Positions 1-8,475 of a DNA stretch of 18,294 bases are shown here, in pieces. Where the stretch lies: positions 1 to 18,294 of the forward strand of contig CALGUT010000822.1 in the NCBI GenBank assembly GCA_937920335.1. The letters run 5' to 3'. Every line of letters begins with the position of its first letter. The stretch's first letter is position 1. The DNA is from an uncultured Opitutales bacterium. Its GTDB lineage: Bacteria > Verrucomicrobiota > Verrucomicrobiia > Opitutales > UBA2995. The notes below the pieces were generated by a model that made no database searches, was not told the DNA's origin, and was given only the letters and a program-made list of their open reading frames with translations. The translations under genes were made by a program, and so were the position numbers.

Positions 1-3000
1 GCCATAGCCGTAGACGGTGCTGGTGGGGCCTTCGGCGACTATAGATTCGATCTGTCTTTCCAGCCCTATAATGATCTTTTTTCTTACACAGATGAAACCA
101 GTGAGTTTCTTACATTTCTTGCGCATGAAGTCGAATCAAGCAACGTAACGGCGGGACGTGAAGGTGGTGAGCCTAATCACGCACTTGCAAGCGTTGGTAA
201 GTCTATCTGGTGGTCATGGGAAGCTCCCACAACTGGAGTGGTGACCATCTCAACAATTGCAACTACGGTGCTCGATAAAAACGACTGGAAACCGATTATT
301 GCGGTTTACACGGGCGATTCGTTGAACTCTTTGGAGCCGACTCTGGTTGGAGACAATGTCACAGGCATAGAGACAGACCCGCAGACAGGACAGCCGATCG
401 TGTTGTATACGTCTGACGGCGCAGTTCGTTTCGTAGCTCAGCGGGGCATCGTATATCGCATTGCGGTTGATGGTCCTGTTGGAGCCGTTCCGTCGGAAGG
501 TAATATCACTCTAAAGATAGTTCAGGAAAATAATGATCTCTTTAGCAGTGCTGAAGAACTTGGGTTAGGTACAGATGACTTATATGCGATCACTGCTGAG
601 GGAGATAATGTCAATGCGGTTCAAGAGCCGGGTGAACCTAAGCACGCTGGGAATGAGGGGGGTAAGTCGCTCTGGTATACCTGGACTGCACCGGCCGATG
701 GTGCCTTGTTTATCGATACAGAAGGTAGTGAGATTAACACTTTGCTTGGAGTGTATGAAGGCGACACGGTAAGTGCCTTAACAGAAGTTGTCAGTAATGA
801 TGATGTTTACCCGGGAAAACTGACAAGTGCGGTTTCGGTGGGAGTTCGAGAAGGTTCTACCTATTACATAGCAGTAGATGGTGTTTTTGATCCAATCACA
901 GGTATCACTGAAGCAGGAGCGATTAATCTGAATCTGCGTCTAGGACCTGTAAATAACGATTTTAATAATGCGATTCCGATTACCGAAAGTGAAGGTGTTT
1001 TCACGAGCTTTGTTAATAATGCGGATTCAGAATTGGCCGAGCCATTTCATGCCGGATCCTTACCGAAACGCTCTGTATGGTGGCGCTTTAGCTCTGATAT
1101 CAACGGTATTGCTAAACTGAATACTGATGGAAGTGATTTTGATACCATTCTAGCCGTGTATGAGGGGACCACTTTGAACACCCTTAGCCCAGTGAAGAAT
1201 GGATCGAATGATAATCATACCGGTCCAGATTTGACCAGTCAGGTGATGTTTGAGATTTTGGCAGGTAGCGTTTACTATATAGCAGTTGATGCTGTTTCAC
1301 TCGAACCCGGTCAGGGAGAAGTTTTCTTAATCTTCCTAGCAGAAGGCAGTTCAGATGGAGGTCCAGATCTGCTTCCAAGGCCTATAAATAACGACTTTAG
1401 GAATGCGATTTTGATAACCGAAGATAAAGGTACTTTCGCGGGTTCTGTTAATGATGCGGACTCAGAATTGGCCGAGCCATTTCATGCCGGATTCTTGCCA
1501 AAACATTCTATTTGGTGGCGCTTCAGATCTGATATCAACGGTATCGCTATCCTGGATACTGATGGAAGTGATTTTGATACCGTTCTAGCTGTGTATGAGG
1601 GAACTGCTTTGAAAAATCTTAGCCCAGTGAAGAATGGATCGAATGATAATGATATTGGTCCGGAATTGACCAGCCAGGTGGTGTTTGAGATTTTGGCAGG
1701 TAGCGTTTACTATATAGCAGTTGATGCTGTTTCGCTTGAACCCGATCAAGGAGAAGTTGTCTTGAATTTCTTAAATGTGGGTATTTCAGGCGGAGATACA
1801 TTTGCTGAATGTGGAGAGCTGAATGGTTATACTGACAGCAGGTCTGTATCGAATCAGTTTGCAACTCGAGAAAGTGGTGAACCGATGCACGCAAGTCAGC
1901 CTGGCGGAAAATCTGTCTGGTGGTGTTGGACAGCTCCAGGAAACGGAATCGTTAGAATAACGACTGAGGAGAGCACGATCCCTACAATCGTCGGTGTTTA
2001 CGTTGGTTCTGAAGTGACAGCACTTGTTGAGGAAACTTCAATTGAAGACCCGTTGAGATTCGATCCTACCAGTTTAGTTTTCGATGCGATAGCTGGAACA
2101 ACTTATCGCATCGCGGTAGACGGAGCGACGACCGGGGGTGAAGCTGCCGGAGGTATTGTAATTGTTCAATTGAGCTTTCGTCCTGAAAACGACAACTTTA
2201 TCGATTCTTTCAAATTGGGAGGTTCAAGCAATGTCGTTGGAATTGGAGACAACTTCAATAGAACCTTTGAAGCTGGCGAGCCGGCTCACGGAGGATTAGC
2301 CGGTGGTAAGTCGGTATGGTGGACATGGTCTCCCACAATTAAAGGAATGGTAACCATTGATACTCAAGGAAGTAGCTTTGACACGGCGTTGGGTGTTTAC
2401 CGTGGCGCCGGATTGAATGCTCTAGCTGAAATTGGTGGTAACGATGACGCTACTGACGCTGTGAGCTTCAGTAGACTCGAGTTTCTCGCGTTGCCTGGAA
2501 GAACCTACCATATAGCCGTCGATGGTGTCGGAGGGGATGAAGGAGATGTTGTTTTAAATATTAACCAAAGCCCAATAGACGAAGCTAAACTGGTCAACGT
2601 ATCAACCCGCGGTTGGGTAGGTGTTGACCAAGAGACGATGATCGCCGGTTTTGTTGTTAAGGGTGACGCAGGAAAATATTCACGGGTGATCATTCGCGCG
2701 TTGGGAAACTCTCTCATTCAAGGTGGTGTAAGCCCATCAATGGTGGTCCCAGACCCAGATTTGTTGCTATTGAAAGATGGAAAGGCAATTGCTTCCAACG
2801 AGAAGTGGATCAACGGAACATCTCCTACGCTGATCGCTCAATACGGACTGGCCCCCATCGATCCTAATGAAGCGGTGATTATCGCTGATCTTCTTCCAGG
2901 TGCGTATACGGCGCACGTAACCGATTCTCAAGGTAAAAGCGGAGTTGGTCTTGTAGAAGTGTATTACGTTGAAGATGAGAATCCCGGTGGAGTTTCAAGT

Positions 3001-3378
3001 CGCCTGATCAATATCTCAACTCGTTCACTTGTAGGAACCGATGACCAGCGGGTTATTGGAGGGTTTGTGGTATCAGGTAGCCGTCCGAAGGAAGTTCTTA
3101 TAAGAGGTCTCGGAACTAGCCTTGGATCAGCTGGGGTGAGTAATGCACTGAACGATTCTAAGTTAGAGCTATACTCTGGTGGTAATAAGATTGCCGAAAA
3201 CGATGACTGGCAGTCTGCATCAAACTCAGGGACGGTTAGTTCTCTTCTTCCTCCAGGGGCCGCTGATGAATCTGCGATTCTAATTACATTGGATCCAGGT
3301 GCTTACACAGCTATCCTCTCGGGAAGTGGCGACAATACTGGTATTGGACTTGTAGAGATCTACGAAGTTTCTGAGTGA
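1..3378 (+). CDS. Giant secreted/surface repeat protein, 5'-truncated by window edge
   Basis: The reading frame is open from base 1, so the true start and any signal peptide lie upstream; 1125 residues are visible. It contains six full copies and the tail of a seventh of a roughly 135-145-residue repeat. Each begins near a NNDF/NDLF motif, then has GEPxHAG, GGKSVWWxWTAP, GSxFDTxLxVYxG and NDD, and ends in IAVDG. IAVDG/IAVDA motifs start near bases 4, 460, 868, 1279, 1714, 2111 and 2515. The C-terminus holds two copies (residues about 863-993 and 1001-1125) of a domain starting LVNVSTRGWVG / LINISTRSLVG, with IRALG/IRGLG and LVEVYYV/LVEIYEV motifs. From memory, such all-beta repeats occur in large exported proteins of Verrucomicrobiota and Planctomycetota. 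An adhesin or structural role is inference; no catalytic motif was found. The gene converges on the glycosyltransferase operon and ends just before a hairpin terminator. Confidence 0.85.
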   Translation, partial: AIAVDGAGGAFGDYRFDLSFQPYNDLFSYTDETSEFLTFLAHEVESSNVTAGREGGEPNHALASVGKSIWWSWEAPTTGVVTISTIATTVLDKNDWKPIIAVYTGDSLNSLEPTLVGDNVTGIETDPQTGQPIVLYTSDGAVRFVAQRGIVYRIAVDGPVGAVPSEGNITLKIVQENNDLFSSAEELGLGTDDLYAITAEGDNVNAVQEPGEPKHAGNEGGKSLWYTWTAPADGALFIDTEGSEINTLLGVYEGDTVSALTEVVSNDDVYPGKLTSAVSVGVREGSTYYIAVDGVFDPITGITEAGAINLNLRLGPVNNDFNNAIPITESEGVFTSFVNNADSELAEPFHAGSLPKRSVWWRFSSDINGIAKLNTDGSDFDTILAVYEGTTLNTLSPVKNGSNDNHTGPDLTSQVMFEILAGSVYYIAVDAVSLEPGQGEVFLIFLAEGSSDGGPDLLPRPINNDFRNAILITEDKGTFAGSVNDADSELAEPFHAGFLPKHSIWWRFRSDINGIAILDTDGSDFDTVLAVYEGTALKNLSPVKNGSNDNDIGPELTSQVVFEILAGSVYYIAVDAVSLEPDQGEVVLNFLNVGISGGDTFAECGELNGYTDSRSVSNQFATRESGEPMHASQPGGKSVWWCWTAPGNGIVRITTEESTIPTIVGVYVGSEVTALVEETSIEDPLRFDPTSLVFDAIAGTTYRIAVDGATTGGEAAGGIVIVQLSFRPENDNFIDSFKLGGSSNVVGIGDNFNRTFEAGEPAHGGLAGGKSVWWTWSPTIKGMVTIDTQGSSFDTALGVYRGAGLNALAEIGGNDDATDAVSFSRLEFLALPGRTYHIAVDGVGGDEGDVVLNINQSPIDEAKLVNVSTRGWVGVDQETMIAGFVVKGDAGKYSRVIIRALGNSLIQGGVSPSMVVPDPDLLLLKDGKAIASNEKWINGTSPTLIAQYGLAPIDPNEAVIIADLLPGAYTAHVTDSQGKSGVGLVEVYYVEDENPGGVSSRLINISTRSLVGTDDQRVIGGFVVSGSRPKEVLIRGLGTSLGSAGVSNALNDSKLELYSGGNKIAENDDWQSASNSGTVSSLLPPGAADESAILITLDPGAYTAILSGSGDNTGIGLVEIYEVSE
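946..1775 (+). repeat. Direct tandem duplication inside the repeat protein, period 435 bp
   Basis: Two neighbouring repeat units (946-1340 and 1381-1775) are far more alike in DNA than the other units. Matching landmarks lie exactly 435 bp (145 codons) apart: the cctRtaaataacga boundary at 946/1381, the GCGGAyTCAGAATTGGCC segment at 1021/1456, and the GCAGGTAGCG segment at 1261/1696. Both encode the variant EPFHAG...SVWWRF...IAVDA form rather than GEPxHAG...IAVDG. This indicates recent in-frame duplication of one repeat unit. Confidence 0.85.
2578..3375 (+). repeat. Two tandem copies of the C-terminal LVNxSTR domain
   Basis: At protein level, bases about 2578-2988 and 2995-3375 encode two diverged copies of one domain. 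Shared landmarks in order: L(V/I)N(V/I)STR, (I/V)GGFVV or IAGFVV, (V/I)(I/L)IR(A/G)LG(N/T)SL, a DPDLLL/DSKLEL strand with LYSGG or LLKDG, xxNxxW, the acidic AxI xxLxPGAYTA strand, and GVGLVE/GIGLVE before the end. The DNA is clearly diverged, unlike the 435-bp duplication upstream. Function is unknown to me; a terminal position on large exported proteins is what I recall of the family. Confidence 0.7.
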
Positions 3379-3404
3379 GATTACCCGTAGTTTAAATTAA
3401 TTTC

Positions 3405-3437
3405 GAGGCGGCCCTTTACGGGGTCGCCTCTTTCTTT
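3405..3437 (+). terminator. Rho-independent terminator of the repeat-protein gene
   Basis: GAGGCG (3405-3410) pairs with CGCCTC (3425-3430). The stem extends through a G-T wobble and CCC/GGG to 10 bp around a six-base TTTACG loop, and TTTCTTT follows at once. It lies 27 bp after the plus-strand stop. The TAA stop (3416-3418) of the convergent minus-strand gene lies in the loop. Read on the minus strand the hairpin is followed by an A/T-rich but not T-only stretch, so action on both strands is possible but less sure. Confidence 0.75.
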
Positions 3438-5293
3438 AAGGCGATTAGTTCGAGTTCGAAATGGCTGGTCGGGAAAAAGGTATTTCCAGGAATACTGGCT
3501 ATGGTGAAGCTCGTTATTTTTGTGAAAGGCGCATGGGTGTTGAGGAAATCTTCGAGTGCTTTGTCACCCTCTAGCAATGGATTTAAAAGAAATCCTTGTT
3601 TGAGATTTCCGCCGACAAGGCGAAAGTTTTTGTCAGTACTGTCTTCGAGAGTCACGCGCATGATGACTATTTCAGGCTTGTAGAAAAATGCGCAAAGCTT
3701 GTGGAGAAATGAAGGTGAGTAATCGACCTTCAACCAGAGTAATTGATCAGAGAAATTTGATATATCTACGTTCTCGCCAGACTGAATTTTACGTTTAAGT
3801 AGTGGTTCTTCAAATACTAGTCCTAACGGAGTCTCGGTGCGCTTTAGTAGCATGTAGCTCTTTTCCACCATAAGCGGTCGGTAGTTCTTAAAAACCTCCA
3901 GATTGTAGAGCGAATCGTCACTGTAAGGGTACCGTTGGTCTACGGTTGCATACCTCACTAATATATAATCCGGGGGATTCTTTTCTATGTGCTGCTGGTT
4001 GAGCTTTGAAAGGTGCTCATTGTAAGCAGGGTAGTTTTGTATGGTGGGCCTCGGTTGGAAATTGAAATCGTTTAACAACAAAACGGACTGTTGGAAATGG
4101 AGGAGATCGACGCTCCCCTCTCGAATCTCTTGCTTCATCTGCGGCAATTCGTTCTCAGCAAGTACCATGGGGATGATTCTGGTATACGTCTGATTGAGAG
4201 AGTCTGGATTCACTAAAAAAACCAGGTTATGCTGCAGAGACTTCCAGGTAAGGGATGCCATGGGTTTTATGCCCCCTGGATAAATGAAGACGAGACCGAT
4301 TACGTAGGAGACGGCAATTAATCCCAGCCACACCTTACCCCAGTTTTTGCGGGTGACGAACCCTTGGCTGAGGAGGGTTACGATTAAGGATGCTTGGAGA
4401 AAGAAACTCATGTGAGAACCGGCTCGTGTGATTCCAGCCTTCCATGAGAGATAGATAGAAGCCGCTGCGATTAGCAGAAAAAACCAGCTTTGATTACTCT
4501 TTCGATTTAAGAGTGTAAATATGAAGATCGGAACGCTTGTAAGTAGAAGGACTACAGTCAGGAAAATAAACGTAGTTTGATCTTCACTTAGATTCATATT
4601 CCACAGGTACCCCTGCGAAATTTGAAGTGAGTTGATAAAGAAACCCGGAATTGTAAGAAGGTTTTGTCCGATAAGAAGCCAGATCAGCAAAAAGGATGCG
4701 ACGTAGCTGCCTACAATGTTGATCGTCTTTCGAAAGTCATTTTGCAGAAGCGCATGAACTGAGAGGATGGCGATACAGGCTATACTCAATGTCGCGAAGG
4801 AGAATTTCATTAAGCTTAAAACCGAGAAGAAAACGGGAATCAAATAGCTGGATTTACTCGTTGGTATTCCGGTCAATAGAATGATCGTGCCGGCAGTGAT
4901 CGATATCAGGAATATCCCATCTTTGCCGGTTGCTGCGCTTAGGGCAAAGCTAGCGAAGACAAGACATTTTATCCACCAAGCCTGGTTCCTCAGGGCTCGA
5001 TAGACTAAGAATAATGCGACTAAAAGGACTGCCGATTCCGCGGCAATCTGGCCGAATACATAGTAGCCTAAGGAAGTAGGTGTGTAGAGGAAACTGAGAG
5101 GGCCGCCCGTGAAATTGATGGCTGCTCCAAATTCCCATCCTTTAAAAAAGGCTTCTTCGAGCGTAACTTGCCAGGACGCGTCAAGCGCCGGGATCGTTAG
5201 GTAGGGTTGAGGGATTAAGAATAAGAAACTCAGAATCGTGAAACCGATCTCAGTAACGGAGGGACGTTTGATAAAGTCGAACTTCAGATTCAT
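3416..5293 (-). CDS. Polytopic membrane protein, possible GT-C-type glycosyltransferase
   Basis: A 625-residue protein. I place the start at the ATG whose first bases overlap the previous gene's stop (ATGA, 5293-5290); a longer frame to 5392 would overlap the upstream gene by about 100 bp. Roughly ten hydrophobic segments fill residues 14-340 (for example about 14-34, 86-100, 108-142, 150-183, 190-213, 240-262, 268-285, 296-312 and 320-338). A hydrophilic C-terminal region of about 280 residues follows. The first extracytoplasmic loop carries ALDASWQ (Asp38) and then FTGGPLSFLY. An acidic residue in the first loop is typical of GT-C enzymes that use polyprenyl-phosphate sugars, but I cannot assign a family. 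As the last gene of the operon it probably acts at the membrane step of the same glycan. It could also be a non-catalytic polymerase-like or scaffold protein. Confidence 0.75.
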   Translation of the reverse strand: MNLKFDFIKRPSVTEIGFTILSFLFLIPQPYLTIPALDASWQVTLEEAFFKGWEFGAAINFTGGPLSFLYTPTSLGYYVFGQIAAESAVLLVALFLVYRALRNQAWWIKCLVFASFALSAATGKDGIFLISITAGTIILLTGIPTSKSSYLIPVFFSVLSLMKFSFATLSIACIAILSVHALLQNDFRKTINIVGSYVASFLLIWLLIGQNLLTIPGFFINSLQISQGYLWNMNLSEDQTTFIFLTVVLLLTSVPIFIFTLLNRKSNQSWFFLLIAAASIYLSWKAGITRAGSHMSFFLQASLIVTLLSQGFVTRKNWGKVWLGLIAVSYVIGLVFIYPGGIKPMASLTWKSLQHNLVFLVNPDSLNQTYTRIIPMVLAENELPQMKQEIREGSVDLLHFQQSVLLLNDFNFQPRPTIQNYPAYNEHLSKLNQQHIEKNPPDYILVRYATVDQRYPYSDDSLYNLEVFKNYRPLMVEKSYMLLKRTETPLGLVFEEPLLKRKIQSGENVDISNFSDQLLWLKVDYSPSFLHKLCAFFYKPEIVIMRVTLEDSTDKNFRLVGGNLKQGFLLNPLLEGDKALEDFLNTHAPFTKITSFTIASIPGNTFFPTSHFELELIALKKEATP

Positions 5294-8200
5294 GGCTTTG
5301 GTAAACGGGGTGGCCAAGCCAATGAGAAATCTTCGAATTCGAGGGTCAGGTTCGGATTGTAGGTGGGATCGAATTGGAGTAGTTCTCCCCATCGCTTGCG
5401 CATATATGCGATCTCGTCATCCACTCGTACTTTCTTCGACTGATCATTGTCGTCTCCGCGAGATAATGATTCGTGATGGTAGAGCTGTGCGTAGGGGGTC
5501 CAGATATTTGCATAGCCGGCTTCCTTTATGCGAAGGCAGAGATCAATGTCGTTAAATGCGACTCCCAGCTGCTCTTCCTCGAAGCCCTTTACTTGCTCGA
5601 ATATTTCTTTTCTTACGGCCAGACAGGCTGCGGTCACCGCAGAAAACTGTTGGGTTAGATTCAGGCGGTTGCGTTGCCCCGGTTCTCCACGGGCAGCATA
5701 TTTGAAACAGTGTCCGGCAACACCGTTTATCCCCAAAATGACTCCGGCATGTTGTACGCAATCTTCAGGGTAGTAGAGTTTTGCGCCGACGGCGCCTACA
5801 TGGGGCTTGCAAGCGTGGCTGATCATTTCATTGAGCCAGTCACCATTGATGATGGTCATGTCATTGTTCATGAACACCAGGTATTCGCCCTTGGCTTTGG
5901 ATGCGGCAAAGTTGTTGATCGCAGAGAAATTGAATGGCTCTGGATATTGCAGTACTTCGATGCCTTCGGCTCGAAGTGTCTGGAAGAGTTTCATTGTAGC
6001 CTCTTCTGTAGAGTTGTTGTCGACGATCAGTATGTCGTAATTCGGATAGGTAGTTTGATTTTGGATACTGGTGATACACGCGTGTAGTATATCCGCCTGA
6101 TCCTTTGTTGGAATTATAATCGATACGGTTGGCGCTGGGTTGGGTACCTGATACTTCAGTCTCCAATGGCCATGAGCGATCGGGTGAATCTCAACGCTTG
6201 GGTTCGTTCTTTCGCAGTGGCCTTGCAGTGTCTTAAGGGATGATTCGCGAATATAGCCTTTTTCCTCCAACGCTAATGCGGTCGAGCCTTCGATAGCTCG
6301 CCAGTGGTAAAGCAGGTAGGGGATATGAACTACCTGATCGGTGCCGAGTCGTTCCGTAATCTTTAAGAATAGATCCCAATCCTGGCTGCCCTCGAGTCCG
6401 GGTTGGAAGCCGCCAACTTCTCTAATCAGTTCAGATTTGGTGACTGTGAGGTGGCAAAGAAAATTCTGCCCTTCGAGTAGTTCGGGATTCCAGTCGGGTT
6501 TAAAATAGGGGTCATGCCGCTTGTCTTCGGTATCCAATTTATCCTCATCTGAATAAAATAATTCAGCACGTGGGAATTTATTCATGAACTCAACTGTCCT
6601 TAAGAGCGCGTCTTTGGGGTAGGCGTCGTCATGGTCGAGGAATGCGCACCACTCACCGGTGGCGAGGGTCAGTGCGGAGTTCGAAGCTTCACAGATATGC
6701 CCGTTTTCTTGCCTGCGTGTTATCCTGATACGCTCGTCTGTGGCTTCGAATTCTTCCAGTAACTTCCAGACGTGATCTTCTGTTGAAGCATCATCGGCGA
6801 TGCAGAGCTCCCAGTATTGGTAGTATTGATCCAGCACCGATTGAATCGCCTTACGAAGGTAGATCGCCGGTGTGTTGTAGACCGGCATGATGATGGATAT
6901 TTTGGGTTGATAGTCCAATTCTTCAAGGAGTCCCTCAACCCGACCTTTTTCTATGGACAATAAGGAGTCGTATTTAATGAGCCATTTGTTGAAGTCTCGT
7001 TTCTCTTCGGACTGAGAAGCGAAATGTGAGACGGGGAACTTGGAAAATTCTTCGACGGCAAACAGTGTCCATCGCCTCTTGGCATTCTTGTATTCAAATT
7101 TGAGCTTCGAAGTTCGAGGAATATCATCGAGGGGGATTTCGAAACCTGACTGTAAACTATTGGAGTGGGAGTGTTTGTTTTCGGCAAATACATCCTTCCG
7201 CTTAATTCCGGTTCTGCCGTTAAAGGTCTTTTTACCCGTTCGGATTCGGATCTCATCGATAGGCTGGTCATCGACCCGAAAACACCAGCCGGTGATCATA
7301 AACTGGTGTCCATACCTTCTTCCTATCTGAGCATTTTCGACATTGGATCGGACTCCGCTTTTTGAGGAAGGGATCTTTTTATCGGTATAGAAAGTACTTG
7401 GTATCTGAGCCGGTTTCCGTTGGTCGAACTCGATCCAGGGACCCGCTTCGGTTCGAAACTGAAATTTCAAGTTTGGGTTACCGGGAATATCATCCATCAA
7501 TACCTCAAAGCCCGGATATTGAGCGTTCGCCTGACCGAGGAACTCTTGATGGACGTCTCCTCGTTGTAGGCCGTAGCGACAGTTGAGTATTTCTTCCCGA
7601 TAAAGAATCCTGACATCGGCAATCGCGGGCCCGTCTTTGAGGAATACCCAGCCGAGAATTTTCGTCTTTAATTTCTTCTGCTGCTCAACGTAAACGGTAT
7701 CCACGTTGAACAAGTATTCAGTTTCTAGTGGTTGATCTGTTGGAAGTGTTTCTACGGCTGGTTTTGCTTCTCTAACGTCCAGCGATTCCAGGCTCATCTG
7801 GCTCAATTCGATCCAGGGGCCGGAGTCGAGCTTGCATTCGAGAGTCAGGGTTCCGTCATTTCGGTTCGGAGGGAGCTCGCACTCGAATCCGCATTTCTGA
7901 GCATCCAACTGTTCTGGATAGGCCGACCGAACATCTTCACGAAGCAGCGGGAATTCAATATTCAAGGGGGTTTCGTCTAGCCTGGCCTGAACCTCTTTAA
8001 AGCGAAGGGGGTTTAGGGCGAAGCCCCAGCCATATACGATCCGGGTTTCGATATCCGGTTGATTCAAAATTCCGTCGATACTGTGAAAGAAGGGGCGCTT
8101 TAACTGGTTGGGCTTGAGGTCGCTCGACTCGATTCGAAGTGCAGGAACTACTGTGGAGCCACCACTTGGGGTTACCTCAATATGGATGATCGCATCTTTC

Positions 8201-8475
8201 GGTTCTGAATCGAAAGTAGTTGATATCGTGATGACTTGTTCCTGCTTTTTTGAAGTATAGGGCGGAGGAGCCTCGTCCAGAACGGTGTAACTAAGAGCGA
8301 CTCCATTTCTTGTAATGGCTATCCTGGAATCTTTGGGTGTGATGACTCCAAATACGACGGTAAGCCGATTCACTTGTAACCAATGGCTTACATCAATTAC
8401 TTTGGCCTCTAGTTTTGGAGTCCAAGGGAGTTGGTAGTATAAGCCGGCGAAAGGTCTAATCATTCGCTTTCTCAT
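5290..8475 (-). CDS. Tandem two-domain GT2 glycosyltransferase with three N-terminal GWxF modules
   Basis: A 1061-residue protein. After an N-terminal region (1-145) without a recognised domain come three related modules (about 147-232, 273-352, 394-478), each with GW(G/V/C)F, a (R/K)xDV segment, GFE and a closing W. GT2 domain A (about 525-735) shows ISIIMPVYN, IADDAS, the DxD-type LDHDD (613-617), SDEDK and HWR. GT2 domain B (about 783-1003) shows VSIIIPTKD, VDNNS, MNNDM (869-873), NDIDLCLR and HHES. This resembles RfbC/RfbF-like rhamnan and O-antigen glycosyltransferases, so each domain probably adds a sugar from a nucleotide donor at the cytoplasmic face. The start overlaps the upstream gene's end by 20 bp. 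An ATG at 8463 (residue 5) is an equally possible start, and neither has a strong ribosome site. It is a paralogue of the next gene upstream. Substrate is unknown. Confidence 0.9.
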   Translation of the reverse strand: MRKRMIRPFAGLYYQLPWTPKLEAKVIDVSHWLQVNRLTVVFGVITPKDSRIAITRNGVALSYTVLDEAPPPYTSKKQEQVITISTTFDSEPKDAIIHIEVTPSGGSTVVPALRIESSDLKPNQLKRPFFHSIDGILNQPDIETRIVYGWGFALNPLRFKEVQARLDETPLNIEFPLLREDVRSAYPEQLDAQKCGFECELPPNRNDGTLTLECKLDSGPWIELSQMSLESLDVREAKPAVETLPTDQPLETEYLFNVDTVYVEQQKKLKTKILGWVFLKDGPAIADVRILYREEILNCRYGLQRGDVHQEFLGQANAQYPGFEVLMDDIPGNPNLKFQFRTEAGPWIEFDQRKPAQIPSTFYTDKKIPSSKSGVRSNVENAQIGRRYGHQFMITGWCFRVDDQPIDEIRIRTGKKTFNGRTGIKRKDVFAENKHSHSNSLQSGFEIPLDDIPRTSKLKFEYKNAKRRWTLFAVEEFSKFPVSHFASQSEEKRDFNKWLIKYDSLLSIEKGRVEGLLEELDYQPKISIIMPVYNTPAIYLRKAIQSVLDQYYQYWELCIADDASTEDHVWKLLEEFEATDERIRITRRQENGHICEASNSALTLATGEWCAFLDHDDAYPKDALLRTVEFMNKFPRAELFYSDEDKLDTEDKRHDPYFKPDWNPELLEGQNFLCHLTVTKSELIREVGGFQPGLEGSQDWDLFLKITERLGTDQVVHIPYLLYHWRAIEGSTALALEEKGYIRESSLKTLQGHCERTNPSVEIHPIAHGHWRLKYQVPNPAPTVSIIIPTKDQADILHACITSIQNQTTYPNYDILIVDNNSTEEATMKLFQTLRAEGIEVLQYPEPFNFSAINNFAASKAKGEYLVFMNNDMTIINGDWLNEMISHACKPHVGAVGAKLYYPEDCVQHAGVILGINGVAGHCFKYAARGEPGQRNRLNLTQQFSAVTAACLAVRKEIFEQVKGFEEEQLGVAFNDIDLCLRIKEAGYANIWTPYAQLYHHESLSRGDDNDQSKKVRVDDEIAYMRKRWGELLQFDPTYNPNLTLEFEDFSLAWPPRLPKP
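7042..8037 (-). repeat. Three copies of the GWxF accessory module
   Basis: Protein-level repeats at about 7780-8037, 7420-7659 and 7042-7296. The common pattern is GWxF, then a strand like IxxVRI/IDEIRI, R(T/Y)G(I/L)(K/Q)R(K/G)DV or LLREDV, a variable loop, then (P/S)GFE(V/I)xLDDIP or CGFECELPP, LKFxF or LTLEC, and a W(I/T) near the end. A fourth copy lies in the neighbouring gene at about 10241-10495. The spacing and alternating hydrophobic strands suggest a small beta-sandwich, perhaps carbohydrate-binding. That role is inference; I cannot name the family. Confidence 0.7.

Noticed and set aside
1..3378. Possible CRISPR-like or phage-tail repeats suggested by the periodic sequence
   Set aside because: The periodicity is at protein level (about 135-145 codons), within one open frame, with no spacers; it is a multidomain protein.
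5294..5392. Longer start for the membrane protein (ATG at 5392)
   Set aside because: It would add 33 polar residues encoded inside the end of the GT2 gene. The ATG at 5293 overlaps that gene's TGA as ATGA, the usual form of coupled genes, and puts a membrane segment near the N-terminus.
5674..6087. 137-codon plus-strand frame opposite the GT2 gene
   Set aside because: It lies fully antisense to strongly conserved GT2 domain B motifs; the protein has no recognisable features.
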